Assembly (NCBI GenBank): GCA_012839145.1
Contig: DUNY01000332.1
Coordinates: forward strand, 1 to 7,862
DNA from: Thermoanaerobacterales bacterium
GTDB taxonomy: Bacteria > Bacillota > Thermosediminibacteria > Thermosediminibacterales > Tepidanaerobacteraceae
Direction of reading: 5' to 3'
DNA: 7,862 bases
Positions within the stretch are counted from its first letter, which is position 1. The number at the start of each line of letters is the position of its first letter. The position numbers were made by a program, and so were the translations under genes. Positions 1-5,695 of the stretch are shown piece after piece. Below the pieces are notes generated by a model. That model saw only the letters and a program-made list of their open reading frames with translations. It did not search any database and was not told the origin of the DNA.

Positions 1-1459
1 GAGGGGTTTTGCCGTTGTTTGACTTGTCTTGCCTGTTTTTCCTTTCGCCCTGAGCGGTCATCACATAGCTCTTGCCGTTTTGATACTGTATGGCTGATAT
101 GGGTAGCATTAGGACATCTTGTTTCCTGGCTGCGATAAGTTCGGCATCAACCGTCATTCCCGCTTTCAGGCCTGCGACTTTGTCCGTAGTGATGGTCACA
201 TCAAAGGTAGAGACATTGTTTTGGCTTTTGCCCTGTTCTGCGATCTTTTCCACCTTCCCATGAAAGACTTGGCCGGGCACGGCTTCGGCGGTGATTTTAA
301 CGGTCATGCCTACTTCCACTTTGTTTATGTCAAGCTCATCTATAGGGAGCACCACCTGCATTTTGGAATAATTCACGACGACCGCCGCCGGTTCGCTGGA
401 AGAGCTGCTGCTTGTAGACGGCCGGATCAGGTCACCTTCCCGGACATTTTGTTCGATGATTGTTCCGTCTATGGGAGAATAGACTAGGAGGTTTTCCATT
501 TGATTGAATTTAGACTCAAGGTCAAGCTGGGACTGCTGTAAAGATAGGGATTGTTTTTCTATATTTGAATCAATATCACCCACCTCAAGGGTGAAGATTT
601 TCTGGCCCTTCTTTACCGGATCCCCTATATCTATATGTATCTCTTCTATCTTTGAAGATATTTCGGTCTTGATTTCCACCGTTTCATGGGGCTCTATCAG
701 AACTTCTTCCAGAGCCTGTAGTTTAGCATTATCAGCCAAAATGTGGACTTGGGCTTTTGTATCTTTCCCTTCCACATAATAATTTCCGTCCATGACTATG
801 GTGGCATAGTAGTATATGCCGCCAAAAACCATTGGAACGCCGACAGTTTCTACTTTTTCCACTCTGCCTTCAACGGTGTAAAGGGAGTCGAGCAGCAGAA
901 CTTCCGCTTTTTGTCCCACCTTCAGCTCTTCAATCTGGGAAGAGATGAAAGGAGCTCTGAGCCTGCTCCTGTTACGATCTTCAATTGTTGTCAATATGGT
1001 ATTGGTATTTACAGAATCCCCGGTCTTCACGTTGACGGCTGTAATGACACCGTCTTCGGGAGCGTAAATCACGGCTTTTTCTCTTTGGTCTTGGATGTCC
1101 TTTAGGGCAAGCTGTTGCTGCGCCAGGGAAAGTTGGGATTTTTTAAGACTTATGGCCAGGTCCTCGTCATCCAGTTCAAAGAGCAGATCTCCTTTTTGAA
1201 CTATGTCTCCTTCTTTGAAATATACTTTTTTAACGGTGCCGTCGACTTTTAGGTTAATGGTTTCCTGCTCCATGGGCAAAAGGGTGCCGGAGCCTTTTAA
1301 AACTACTTCCAGACTCCCTCTGGTCACTTTGGCCGTGGCCATATTTTGAGCCGTGGTCTTTCTTATGGAATTGTTATTTCGCCGCCACATATACCCGGCA
1401 AAAAGCACTGCAATAATTAAAGCAGCGGCAATGGCCGGCTTTAAAACTTTTTTTGACAA
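1..1459 (-). CDS. HlyD/MacA-like efflux adaptor subunit with two tandem lipoyl modules (3' end cut by window edge)
   Basis: This frame is open from the window edge to a TTG start at 1459, giving 486 codons with no stop. The start is set by GGGAGG at 1468-1473, 8 nt upstream; no ATG precedes the membrane segment. Residues about 8-23 are a hydrophobic anchor following KK. A first lipoyl/barrel-sandwich half-motif lies near 72-95 (DGTVKKVYFKEGDIVQKGD) and its partner near 132-150 (YAPEDGVITAV), with a short helical hairpin at 100-128. A beta-barrel-like stretch follows at about 165-240. A second lipoyl module comes at 262-290 and 327-345 (YSPIDGTIIE), then a Ser-rich linker (349-355) and a second barrel-like stretch at 365-445. 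Family members link an inner-membrane ABC (MacB-type) or RND pump to export; in Gram-positives they are membrane-anchored outside the cell. The ABC partner genes would be expected past position 1. The doubled module is the odd point. The family call is firm and the substrate unknown. Confidence 0.88.
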   Translation of the reverse strand, partial: MSKKVLKPAIAAALIIAVLFAGYMWRRNNNSIRKTTAQNMATAKVTRGSLEVVLKGSGTLLPMEQETINLKVDGTVKKVYFKEGDIVQKGDLLFELDDEDLAISLKKSQLSLAQQQLALKDIQDQREKAVIYAPEDGVITAVNVKTGDSVNTNTILTTIEDRNRSRLRAPFISSQIEELKVGQKAEVLLLDSLYTVEGRVEKVETVGVPMVFGGIYYYATIVMDGNYYVEGKDTKAQVHILADNAKLQALEEVLIEPHETVEIKTEISSKIEEIHIDIGDPVKKGQKIFTLEVGDIDSNIEKQSLSLQQSQLDLESKFNQMENLLVYSPIDGTIIEQNVREGDLIRPSTSSSSSSEPAAVVVNYSKMQVVLPIDELDINKVEVGMTVKITAEAVPGQVFHGKVEKIAEQGKSQNNVSTFDVTITTDKVAGLKAGMTVDAELIAARKQDVLMLPISAIQYQNGKSYVMTAQGERKNRQDKSNNGKTP

Positions 1460-1497
1460 GCGTTCTACCTCCCTTTTAGGTGATAAGGGTGTTATTG

Positions 1498-1526
1498 GGT
1501 GTCATGGGGACGGGGTTGTTGACACC
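1498..1526 (+). repeat. 29-bp palindromic repeat, TGTCA-arm type, copy 1
   Basis: Perfect 7-bp inverted arms, GGTGTCA (1498-1504) and TGACACC (1520-1526), flank the core GGGGACGG (1506-1513) and the spacer GGTTG. It is 26/29 identical to the copy inside truD at 3085-3113. It lies about 40 bp upstream of the adaptor start, in that gene's leader, so it could also form a hairpin in the mRNA. Confidence 0.85.
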
Positions 1527-1578
1527 TTACGGCGCCATGCCCCTGACAGACCCGGGCGGGGTGACATGACCTATGTCA

Positions 1579-1607
1579 GGATCTCAGGAAACGGTTCTGT
1601 TGCCACC
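1579..1607 (+). repeat. Decayed 29-bp repeat, TGTCA-arm type
   Basis: The stretch fits the same 8-8-5-8 layout: GGATCTCA, core GGAAACGG (two changes from GGGGACGG), spacer TTCTG and right arm TTGCCACC. The left arm no longer pairs well. A further GGGTGACA at 1558-1565 can pair, with one mismatch, with TGCCACCC at 1601-1608, so the palindrome may have been reshaped by an insertion. Confidence 0.5.
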
Positions 1608-1713
1608 CTGTTTTCACCTTATCGTCACCTGTTTGAAAAACTTTAGTTTGTTCTAGTTTATTCATGAAAAGCGGATAAATTATAAGGAAAATATGGGATT
1701 TTATGGGGAGATA

Positions 1714-1748
1714 TAAAAAAACCACCCTTTTAACAACAGAGTGGTTTT
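1714..1748 (-). terminator. Rho-independent terminator of the mntA-hepT unit
   Basis: Arms AAAACCAC (1718-1725) and GTGGTTTT (1741-1748) are perfectly complementary over 8 bp with a 15-nt loop. Read on the minus strand, the second arm runs into a T tract (GGTTTTTTAT). It lies about 120 bp past the hepT stop. The plus-strand version has a shorter T run, so the minus strand is the likely direction. Confidence 0.6.
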
Positions 1749-1825
1749 GATGTTCGTTTTTTAGGAAGTTTTCAAATCGGGAGTGGCGATGGCCTGTTTT
1801 GCTTCGTTGTCGGTTAAAAAGGGGT

Positions 1826-1870
1826 GAATAATTTTCCTCCGTCCCTAAATATTCACGTCCCTAAATATTC
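1826..1870 (-). repeat. 29-bp GAATA-type repeat plus a partial tandem copy, overlapping the hepT stop
   Basis: A full copy occupies 1826-1854: on the minus strand arm GAATATTT, core AGGGACGG, spacer AGGAA, arm AATTATTC. Next to it is a 15-base 5' partial copy (1856-1870) repeating GAATATTTAGGGACG. The first two bases of this partial copy are the last two bases of the hepT TGA stop codon (1869-1871). Confidence 0.85.
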
Positions 1871-2303
1871 AAAGGTCATCGATGTTTACATATTCGCCGA
1901 TTTCCTTAATAAACTCTTTGAAGTCATCCAAGTCATCAAGGATTATCTTAAAAACTTCATCTTGGCTTACTTCTTGGTAAAGATGGACTATCCTATTTCT
2001 AAATCTTATCATGAGGCGATATTTCTCTAGACTTTCTTTTGAAATGACGCCTTCGTTATACAGTTCCTCAAAAAAATCCACCGAGGCAACATCTTTTGAC
2101 CTTATCAAGTTTTTCTTCACAGCTATATGCTGAGCTACGTCTATCATGGATTCAACCGCGGTCTGCAACCAGTAGCAAGCGCTGGCTATATTTCTATTAT
2201 CTGCTTTGAACTCACTTTCCGAGAGCTTTGCAAGTTCGGATAAGGCTGACAGCCTCTCTTTTATAAAGATGATTTTAGAATTTATTCGATTTTTATCTAT
2301 CAT
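1869..2303 (-). CDS. hepT: HepT-like HEPN-domain RNase toxin
   Basis: This 144-residue all-helical protein belongs to the HepT (formerly DUF86) HEPN family. Counting from the upstream ATG at 2309, the RX4HXY motif is R104-x4-H109-x-Y111 (RNRIVHLY). It supplies the RNase catalytic Arg/His and the Tyr that the partner modifies. In studied HepT/MntA pairs the toxin cleaves RNA (tRNA in some systems), and MntA silences it by adding AMP units to that Tyr. The gene overlaps the mntA stop as ATGA at 2309, but GAGGG (2310-2314) directly abuts that ATG. The ATG at 2303, 6 nt away, is the better start. The stop lies on a 29-bp repeat. Family and pairing are firm; activity is inferred. Confidence 0.9.
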   Translation of the reverse strand: MIDKNRINSKIIFIKERLSALSELAKLSESEFKADNRNIASACYWLQTAVESMIDVAQHIAVKKNLIRSKDVASVDFFEELYNEGVISKESLEKYRLMIRFRNRIVHLYQEVSQDEVFKIILDDLDDFKEFIKEIGEYVNIDDL

Positions 2304-2305
2304 AA

Positions 2306-2719
2306 TCATCCCTCTATTAAGTTTTGTATAAATTCCTTTTGCATACTGTTGTATCTATAATAATGGAGGCGATAAGAAAAGAGAATTGATTCGATAAAAT
2401 TATCTGTGATATTCCTGTCTTTCTCATAGATTATTTTGCCTCTTATGACTGCATTGTACTTAAGCATAAAATTTGCTTTATTAAGGTTTAGAAGGTCGAT
2501 ATCCTCAAAGTTAAGTATTTTTGATAAATCATCTATAATCTTAACCTCATCCAAAATCCCTATGTCTTCCTCGAACAACATGGCTATATCTATATCACTG
2601 ATTCCTTTGATGAACCTTTCATCGAGGTATGAACCAAAGACCGTAACAAGGAGTATATCATTCTCCTTGAAGTAGTGTATTGCATCTTTATTATCATATA
2701 TTTTTATCATTGGCCTCAT
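2306..2719 (-). CDS. mntA: MntA-like minimal nucleotidyltransferase antitoxin
   Basis: This 137-residue MNT-type nucleotidyltransferase has the family's GS...DxD signature: G29-S30 and D42-I-D44, with a third acidic site in EDIDLL (D73/D75). Such proteins use ATP to AMPylate the Tyr of the HepT RX4HXY motif and thereby neutralise the toxin. The next gene is HepT, with a 4-bp ATGA overlap, which is the classic translationally coupled order. The spacing between GS and DxD is 11 residues (YLDERFIKGIS); the usual pattern is 10. AAGAG lies 8 nt before the ATG at 2719, which favours it over the in-frame ATG at 2710. A good promoter lies about 35 bp upstream. The catalytic residues are present, so it looks active. 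Confidence 0.88.
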   Translation of the reverse strand: MRPMIKIYDNKDAIHYFKENDILLVTVFGSYLDERFIKGISDIDIAMLFEEDIGILDEVKIIDDLSKILNFEDIDLLNLNKANFMLKYNAVIRGKIIYEKDRNITDNFIESILFSYRLHYYRYNSMQKEFIQNLIEG

Positions 2720-2755
2720 GATACCAGCTCTTTTCGGTATTTTCTGTCATTTACG

Positions 2756-2784
2756 ATAATATCACAAATAATGTTTTCCATCAA
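2756..2784 (-). promoter_or_regulatory. Sigma-A promoter for mntA-hepT
   Basis: On the minus strand, -35 TTGATG (2779-2784) is separated by exactly 17 nt from -10 TATTAT (2756-2761). That is 4/6 and 5/6 matches to consensus. It predicts a start near 2749 and a leader of about 30 nt before mntA. No operator palindrome was seen at this site. Confidence 0.65.
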
Positions 2785-2795
2785 GGGATTTGTAT

Positions 2796-2835
2796 GACAT
2801 AACAGGGAACAGCTTTGTTACGTGCCCAAATATTC
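2796..2835. repeat. Decayed repeat remnants upstream of mntA
   Basis: Positions 2821-2835 (CGTGCCCAAATATTC) match the end of the GAATA-type repeat at 14 of 15 bases. Just before and overlapping it, 2796-2824 fits the 29-bp layout loosely: imperfect arms GACATAAC and GTTACGTG around AGGGAACA. The second part is weak on its own. Confidence 0.4.
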
Positions 2836-2877
2836 GCTTTTTGTTCGGGTTATAGGGCCAACGGATTATATGGCAAA

Positions 2878-2904
2878 GGTGACAGAAAACTGTATCCTGT
2901 CACC
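2878..2904. repeat. 27-bp perfect palindrome between truD and mntA
   Basis: Arms GGTGACAG (2878-2885) and CTGTCACC (2897-2904) pair over 8 bp around an 11-nt loop. The arms resemble the TGTCA-type repeats, but the GGGGACGG core is absent. On the minus strand it lies 80 bp past the truD stop and is followed by only CCTTTGCC. It could be a weak truD terminator, or a diverged repeat. Confidence 0.6.
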
Positions 2905-2918
2905 CTATGATTTGGAAT

Positions 2919-2947
2919 GAATAGTTTTCCTCCGTCCCCAAATATTC
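2919..2947 (-). repeat. 29-bp GAATA-type repeat downstream of truD, outer copy
   Basis: Read on the minus strand: arm GAATATTT, core GGGGACGG, spacer AGGAA, arm AACTATTC. It is separated by 10 bp from the copy that overlaps the truD stop and has the same orientation. The pair therefore forms a short direct tandem. Confidence 0.85.
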
Positions 2948-2957
2948 TGATTGGGAT

Positions 2958-2986
2958 GAATAATTTTCCTCCGTCCCCAATTATTC
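2958..2986 (-). repeat. 29-bp GAATA-type repeat overlapping the truD stop
   Basis: Read on the minus strand: arm GAATAATT, core GGGGACGG, spacer AGGAA, arm AATTATTC. The arms are perfect 8-bp complements. The GA of the truD TGA stop codon (2985-2987) is the first two bases of the left arm. Confidence 0.88.
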
Positions 2987-4166
2987 ATAAGCTTTTTACC
3001 AGCATGGTGGCAAAGCTTCCGGGGGGTAGGGTGAACTTGAGCTTCAGTTTAAGATATCCCCGGTAAATGTCGTCTTCTTCAAATGGTGTCAAGGGGACGG
3101 GGTTGTTGTCACATTTGTGACTTAGCCCTATAGGAAACATTATGGCCGGGCGGAAGAAGGATTTGAAGAAGGATTTTCGGATTTTAGTCAGGTTAAAGTC
3201 AGATGGTTTTATGTCTCTCTTGGACAGAACTTCTCCAACTACCCGGGTTACTTCCGGATTCCCGGGAATTTTGTAGGACACTGTGGGAATCAAGAGCTCT
3301 TTGAGTTTTTTGAAGGTATTTTCTTCAAGAGTTTGATAGAAACAATAATCTATTATATTTCCCTTAACTTTAAAGGGGTTGTTTATATGTTGAAGTAGTA
3401 TATGTTCCAGGCTTTGATTCCACATAAAGCTTTGGTAAGCTGAAAAATGCATGGAAAGTTGCTCTTTTGGGATGGCATTGAGGGCTTTTACCAGTTGATT
3501 TTTACTTTCTCCCTCGGAAAGAATCTTGGCAATATCCCTTTCTGCCGCAGTGCGGCACAGGGGAGCGATGGCCTGCCAGTTACCCCATTGCTCTTTTATT
3601 GCTCTTTTTCTTTGCTTCTCTTCCCTTCTGTCTCCTGAGTATATAGTGGTGAAGTAGAGTTTCAAAGCCCCTTTGTAATGCTTCTTTATAATTCTCTCAG
3701 CTAAAAACTCTTCTTTATTTATCACACTGCCGAAGCGTTGGTCGTCGAAGTAGTTTGGAAAACCATACCGGTCAATTTCACCAATACGTTTCTCAATGGA
3801 TGATTTTTGTTCCATGGGTATTTTCCTGATTGTAAGCTCAAAGTAGTTTCCTTTTAATACGGTCGAAGACATGTAATCGTCGGCAAAACCCTCAAAGGTA
3901 AGATTGATATTTGACATATTAAAGGAAAGGTCATACTGCCTGGGCACAGAGATATATTGATATGTAACGGCATGCCGGTCTTTTCTGCCTCCGTATCCTA
4001 TTTTGGCCATGGGCATTTTATTTTGCCGGGCAATGGCCAAGAGCGCGTCCATGGTATTCCAATGGCGTTTTTCCAATTGATATATGCGGTATGCCCCATC
4101 ATCCTTGAGTTCTAGGTCCATTAGTTCTTTTACTATGAAATCTTCGGGAGTCACTTTTATTTTCAA
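2985..4166 (-). CDS. truD: tRNA pseudouridine(13) synthase TruD
   Basis: TruD isomerises uridine 13 of tRNA (notably tRNA-Glu) to pseudouridine in the cytoplasm. Numbering from the ATG at 4175, the N-terminus has the family PEDF block (10-13). The catalytic motif GYGGRKDRHAVTYQ (60-73) supplies nucleophile D66. NYFDDQRFGS lies near 141-150, and the C-terminus ends in LPPGSFATML. GAGGA (4176-4180) touches the ATG at 4175 and lies 9 nt from the TTG at 4166 (MKIKVTPEDF), so TTG is the likely start (393 aa; 396 from ATG). Residues 355-364 (CDNNPVPLTP) are encoded by a 29-bp repeat and have no counterpart in typical TruD. They sit just before the conserved C-terminal strand, probably in a surface loop. 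It has its own promoter and looks monocistronic. Function is firm; whether the insert is tolerated is inferred from the intact frame. Confidence 0.93.
   Translation of the reverse strand: MKIKVTPEDFIVKELMDLELKDDGAYRIYQLEKRHWNTMDALLAIARQNKMPMAKIGYGGRKDRHAVTYQYISVPRQYDLSFNMSNINLTFEGFADDYMSSTVLKGNYFELTIRKIPMEQKSSIEKRIGEIDRYGFPNYFDDQRFGSVINKEEFLAERIIKKHYKGALKLYFTTIYSGDRREEKQRKRAIKEQWGNWQAIAPLCRTAAERDIAKILSEGESKNQLVKALNAIPKEQLSMHFSAYQSFMWNQSLEHILLQHINNPFKVKGNIIDYCFYQTLEENTFKKLKELLIPTVSYKIPGNPEVTRVVGEVLSKRDIKPSDFNLTKIRKSFFKSFFRPAIMFPIGLSHKCDNNPVPLTPFEEDDIYRGYLKLKLKFTLPPGSFATMLVKSL
3085..3113 (+). repeat. 29-bp TGTCA-type repeat inside truD
   Basis: On the plus strand: arm GGTGTCAA, core GGGGACGG, spacer GGTTG, arm TTGTCACA. 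It differs from the copy at 1498-1526 at three positions. It is antisense to truD and is translated as residues 355-364 without breaking the frame. Confidence 0.88.
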
Positions 4167-4198
4167 CGATATCATTCCTCTTTATTTTCTGCCCTTTT

Positions 4199-4227
4199 AT
4201 TATAGGATTTGCGTTAATAAAAATCAA
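4199..4227 (-). promoter_or_regulatory. Sigma-A promoter for truD
   Basis: On the minus strand, -35 TTGATT (4222-4227) and a perfect -10 TATAAT (4199-4204) are exactly 17 nt apart. Transcription would start near 4192, leaving a leader of about 25 nt that contains the GAGGA ribosome site. Together with the terminator at 4338-4374 it separates truD from the malic enzyme unit. Confidence 0.75.
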
Positions 4228-4337
4228 TGTACTTCTAGTGGAGGCCAAAATAATTTTTGTTTTCAAGGTAGTTCCCGCTGGAGTTCTGAAATTTATTCTG
4301 TCAACCAATTCAATTCTCGTTCACATAATGCTTTACT

Positions 4338-4374
4338 TAAAAAAACTCCTCAGCCACAAAAAAAGCGGCCGAGG
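4338..4374 (-). terminator. Rho-independent terminator after the malic enzyme gene
   Basis: On the minus strand CCTCGGCC (4367-4374) pairs with GGCTGAGG (4348-4355) through 8 pairs including one G-U, with an 11-nt loop. It is followed by AG and a run of seven T. It lies about 70 bp past the stop and would end the larA-malic enzyme transcript. Confidence 0.8.
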
Positions 4375-4418
4375 AACATGATAAGTCCTTTTAACGTGCT
4401 TTCAACATTTAAAGAAAT

Positions 4419-4447
4419 GAATAATTGTACCCCGTCCCCAATTATTC
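4419..4447 (-). repeat. 29-bp GAATA-type repeat overlapping the malic enzyme stop
   Basis: Read on the minus strand: arm GAATAATT, core GGGGACGG, spacer GGTAC, arm AATTATTC. The arms are perfect complements. Its first six bases supply the last codon GAA and the TAA stop (4442-4444) of the malic enzyme gene. The spacer differs from the other GAATA copies, so it is not a recent duplicate of them. Confidence 0.87.
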
Positions 4448-5656
4448 ATTTAACATCGTAGCTTTCAATTTTTCAGCATCGATTTTTAATCTTGCAACTC
4501 CTGTTTCCATGGCTGCCTTTGCTACATCACAACTTACATGAGCAGCGACTCTTGGATCAAAAGCACCGGGAATACAATAGTCGGGTGTACGTTCTTCATC
4601 AGATACTAAGGATGCAATAGCGTTAGCTGCTGCCAGCTTCATTTCTTCACTGATATCTATTGCTTGGACTTCCAGTGCACCTCTGAAAATTCCCGGGAAT
4701 GCCAAAACATTATTTACTTGATTTGCATAATCCGACCTACCTGTTCCAACAACCTTAGCTCCTACCTCTTTGGCTTCGTCAGGATAAATTTCGGGCACAG
4801 GATTTGCCATGGCAAAAACTATAGAGTCTTTTGCCATAGTAGCTACCATTTCCTTTTTCACTGTTCCCGGACCTGAAACACCGATAAATATGTCAGCACC
4901 CTTCATGGCATCGGCAAGGCTTCCTTTGATGTTTTGTTTGTTTGTAATCTTGGCAAGTTCTTCTTTACTTTCATTTAAATTGTCACGGTGTTTTGATATT
5001 ATGCCTTTACTGTCACATACGATGATATCTGCTACCCCGGCATTTAATAAAAGTTTGGATATAGCTACTCCGGCTGCTCCCGCTCCACTTATAGCTACTT
5101 TTGCGTCCTTCATTTCTTTTTTTACTACCTTTAAAGCATTAATTATTACTGCTAAAACTACCACCGCCGTGCCATGCTGGTCATCATGGAAGACGGGTAT
5201 ATCGAGATCTTGCTTTAAACGCCTTTCTATTTCAAAACATTTAGGAGCTGCGATGTCCTCTAGGTTAATTCCTCCAAAAACAGGGGCTAGGTGCTTTACG
5301 GTTTTTACTATCTCATCAGTATCCTGGGTATCCAGGCATATGGGAAATGCATCGACATTGGCAAAGTTTTTAAACAATACTGCTTTACCTTCCATTACGG
5401 GAAGGCCGGCCTTTGCCCCTATATTACCAAGCCCCAGTACCGCCGAACCATCTGTGACAACAGCTACCATACGCCCCTTTGATGTATAATCGTATATTAG
5501 TTTTGGATCTTTGTGGATTTCTTTGCAGGGTTCAGCTACACCGGGAGTGTAGGCAAGGCTCAAATCCTTTGCATTTTCTAACTTCACTTTACTAATAACT
5601 TCAATTTTCCCCTGCTTTTCACTATGTAGTTTTAAGGCTTGCTCTTTTAAATCCAT
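4442..5656 (-). CDS. NAD(P)-dependent malic enzyme (oxaloacetate-decarboxylating type)
   Basis: It decarboxylates L-malate oxidatively to pyruvate, CO2 and NAD(P)H in the cytoplasm. The 404-residue length fits the short bacterial class without a phosphotransacetylase domain. Numbering from ATG 5656: the SLAYTPGVAEPC block holds the catalytic Tyr36, MEGKAVLFK the catalytic Lys91, EDIAAP (133-138) and FHDDQHGT (157-163) the metal-binding acids, and GAGAAG (191-196) the dinucleotide fold. Asp215 at the end of the next strand (VCDSKG) favours NAD over NADP. A TTG at 5683 is in frame, but AAGGAG (5669-5674) and AGGTGA (5661-5666) point to ATG 5656. The gene follows larA by 39 nt with no terminator between them, so the two are probably cotranscribed. 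A terminator follows. The last codon and stop lie in a 29-bp repeat. Confidence 0.93.
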   Translation of the reverse strand: MDLKEQALKLHSEKQGKIEVISKVKLENAKDLSLAYTPGVAEPCKEIHKDPKLIYDYTSKGRMVAVVTDGSAVLGLGNIGAKAGLPVMEGKAVLFKNFANVDAFPICLDTQDTDEIVKTVKHLAPVFGGINLEDIAAPKCFEIERRLKQDLDIPVFHDDQHGTAVVVLAVIINALKVVKKEMKDAKVAISGAGAAGVAISKLLLNAGVADIIVCDSKGIISKHRDNLNESKEELAKITNKQNIKGSLADAMKGADIFIGVSGPGTVKKEMVATMAKDSIVFAMANPVPEIYPDEAKEVGAKVVGTGRSDYANQVNNVLAFPGIFRGALEVQAIDISEEMKLAAANAIASLVSDEERTPDYCIPGAFDPRVAAHVSCDVAKAAMETGVARLKIDAEKLKATMLNE

Positions 5657-5695
5657 AAGTTCACCTATCTCCTTTTTTATCAAATGTTGGTTATA

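Larger units (their letters stand above)
1460..1868. other. 409-bp intergenic region between the adaptor gene and hepT
   Basis: No gene was found here. On the plus strand it holds two TGTCA-type 29-bp repeats (1498-1526 and a decayed copy at 1579-1607), a terminator hairpin at 1714-1748 and the GAATA-type repeat at 1826-1870. A minus-strand TATAAT at 1679-1684 could be a -10 for the adaptor gene, but I see no -35 at the right distance. On the minus strand 1761-1823 reads as an open peptide tail (PFLTDNEAKQAIATPDLKTS, then TAA) directly beyond the repeat. It has no start and may be the decayed 3' end of a lost gene or chance. Confidence 0.6.

Noticed and set aside
119..1105. Plus-strand open frames across the left third (119-487, 504-779, 743-1105)
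   Set aside because: They lie wholly opposite the continuous minus-strand adaptor frame, which has lipoyl motifs, an anchor and a ribosome site. The plus frames have no motifs and read as antisense shadows.
1498..2986. A CRISPR array, because of several 29-bp repeats
   Set aside because: The repeats are scattered at irregular distances, vary in arms and lie inside or at the ends of genes. There are no regular spacers and no cas genes.
4099..4308. A 69-codon minus-strand frame upstream of and overlapping truD
   Set aside because: It crosses the truD promoter and overlaps the truD start in another frame, with no motif or ribosome site.
4809..5489. A 226-codon plus-strand frame opposite the malic enzyme gene
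   Set aside because: It is antisense to a fully motif-supported malic enzyme and has no recognisable domain or ribosome site.
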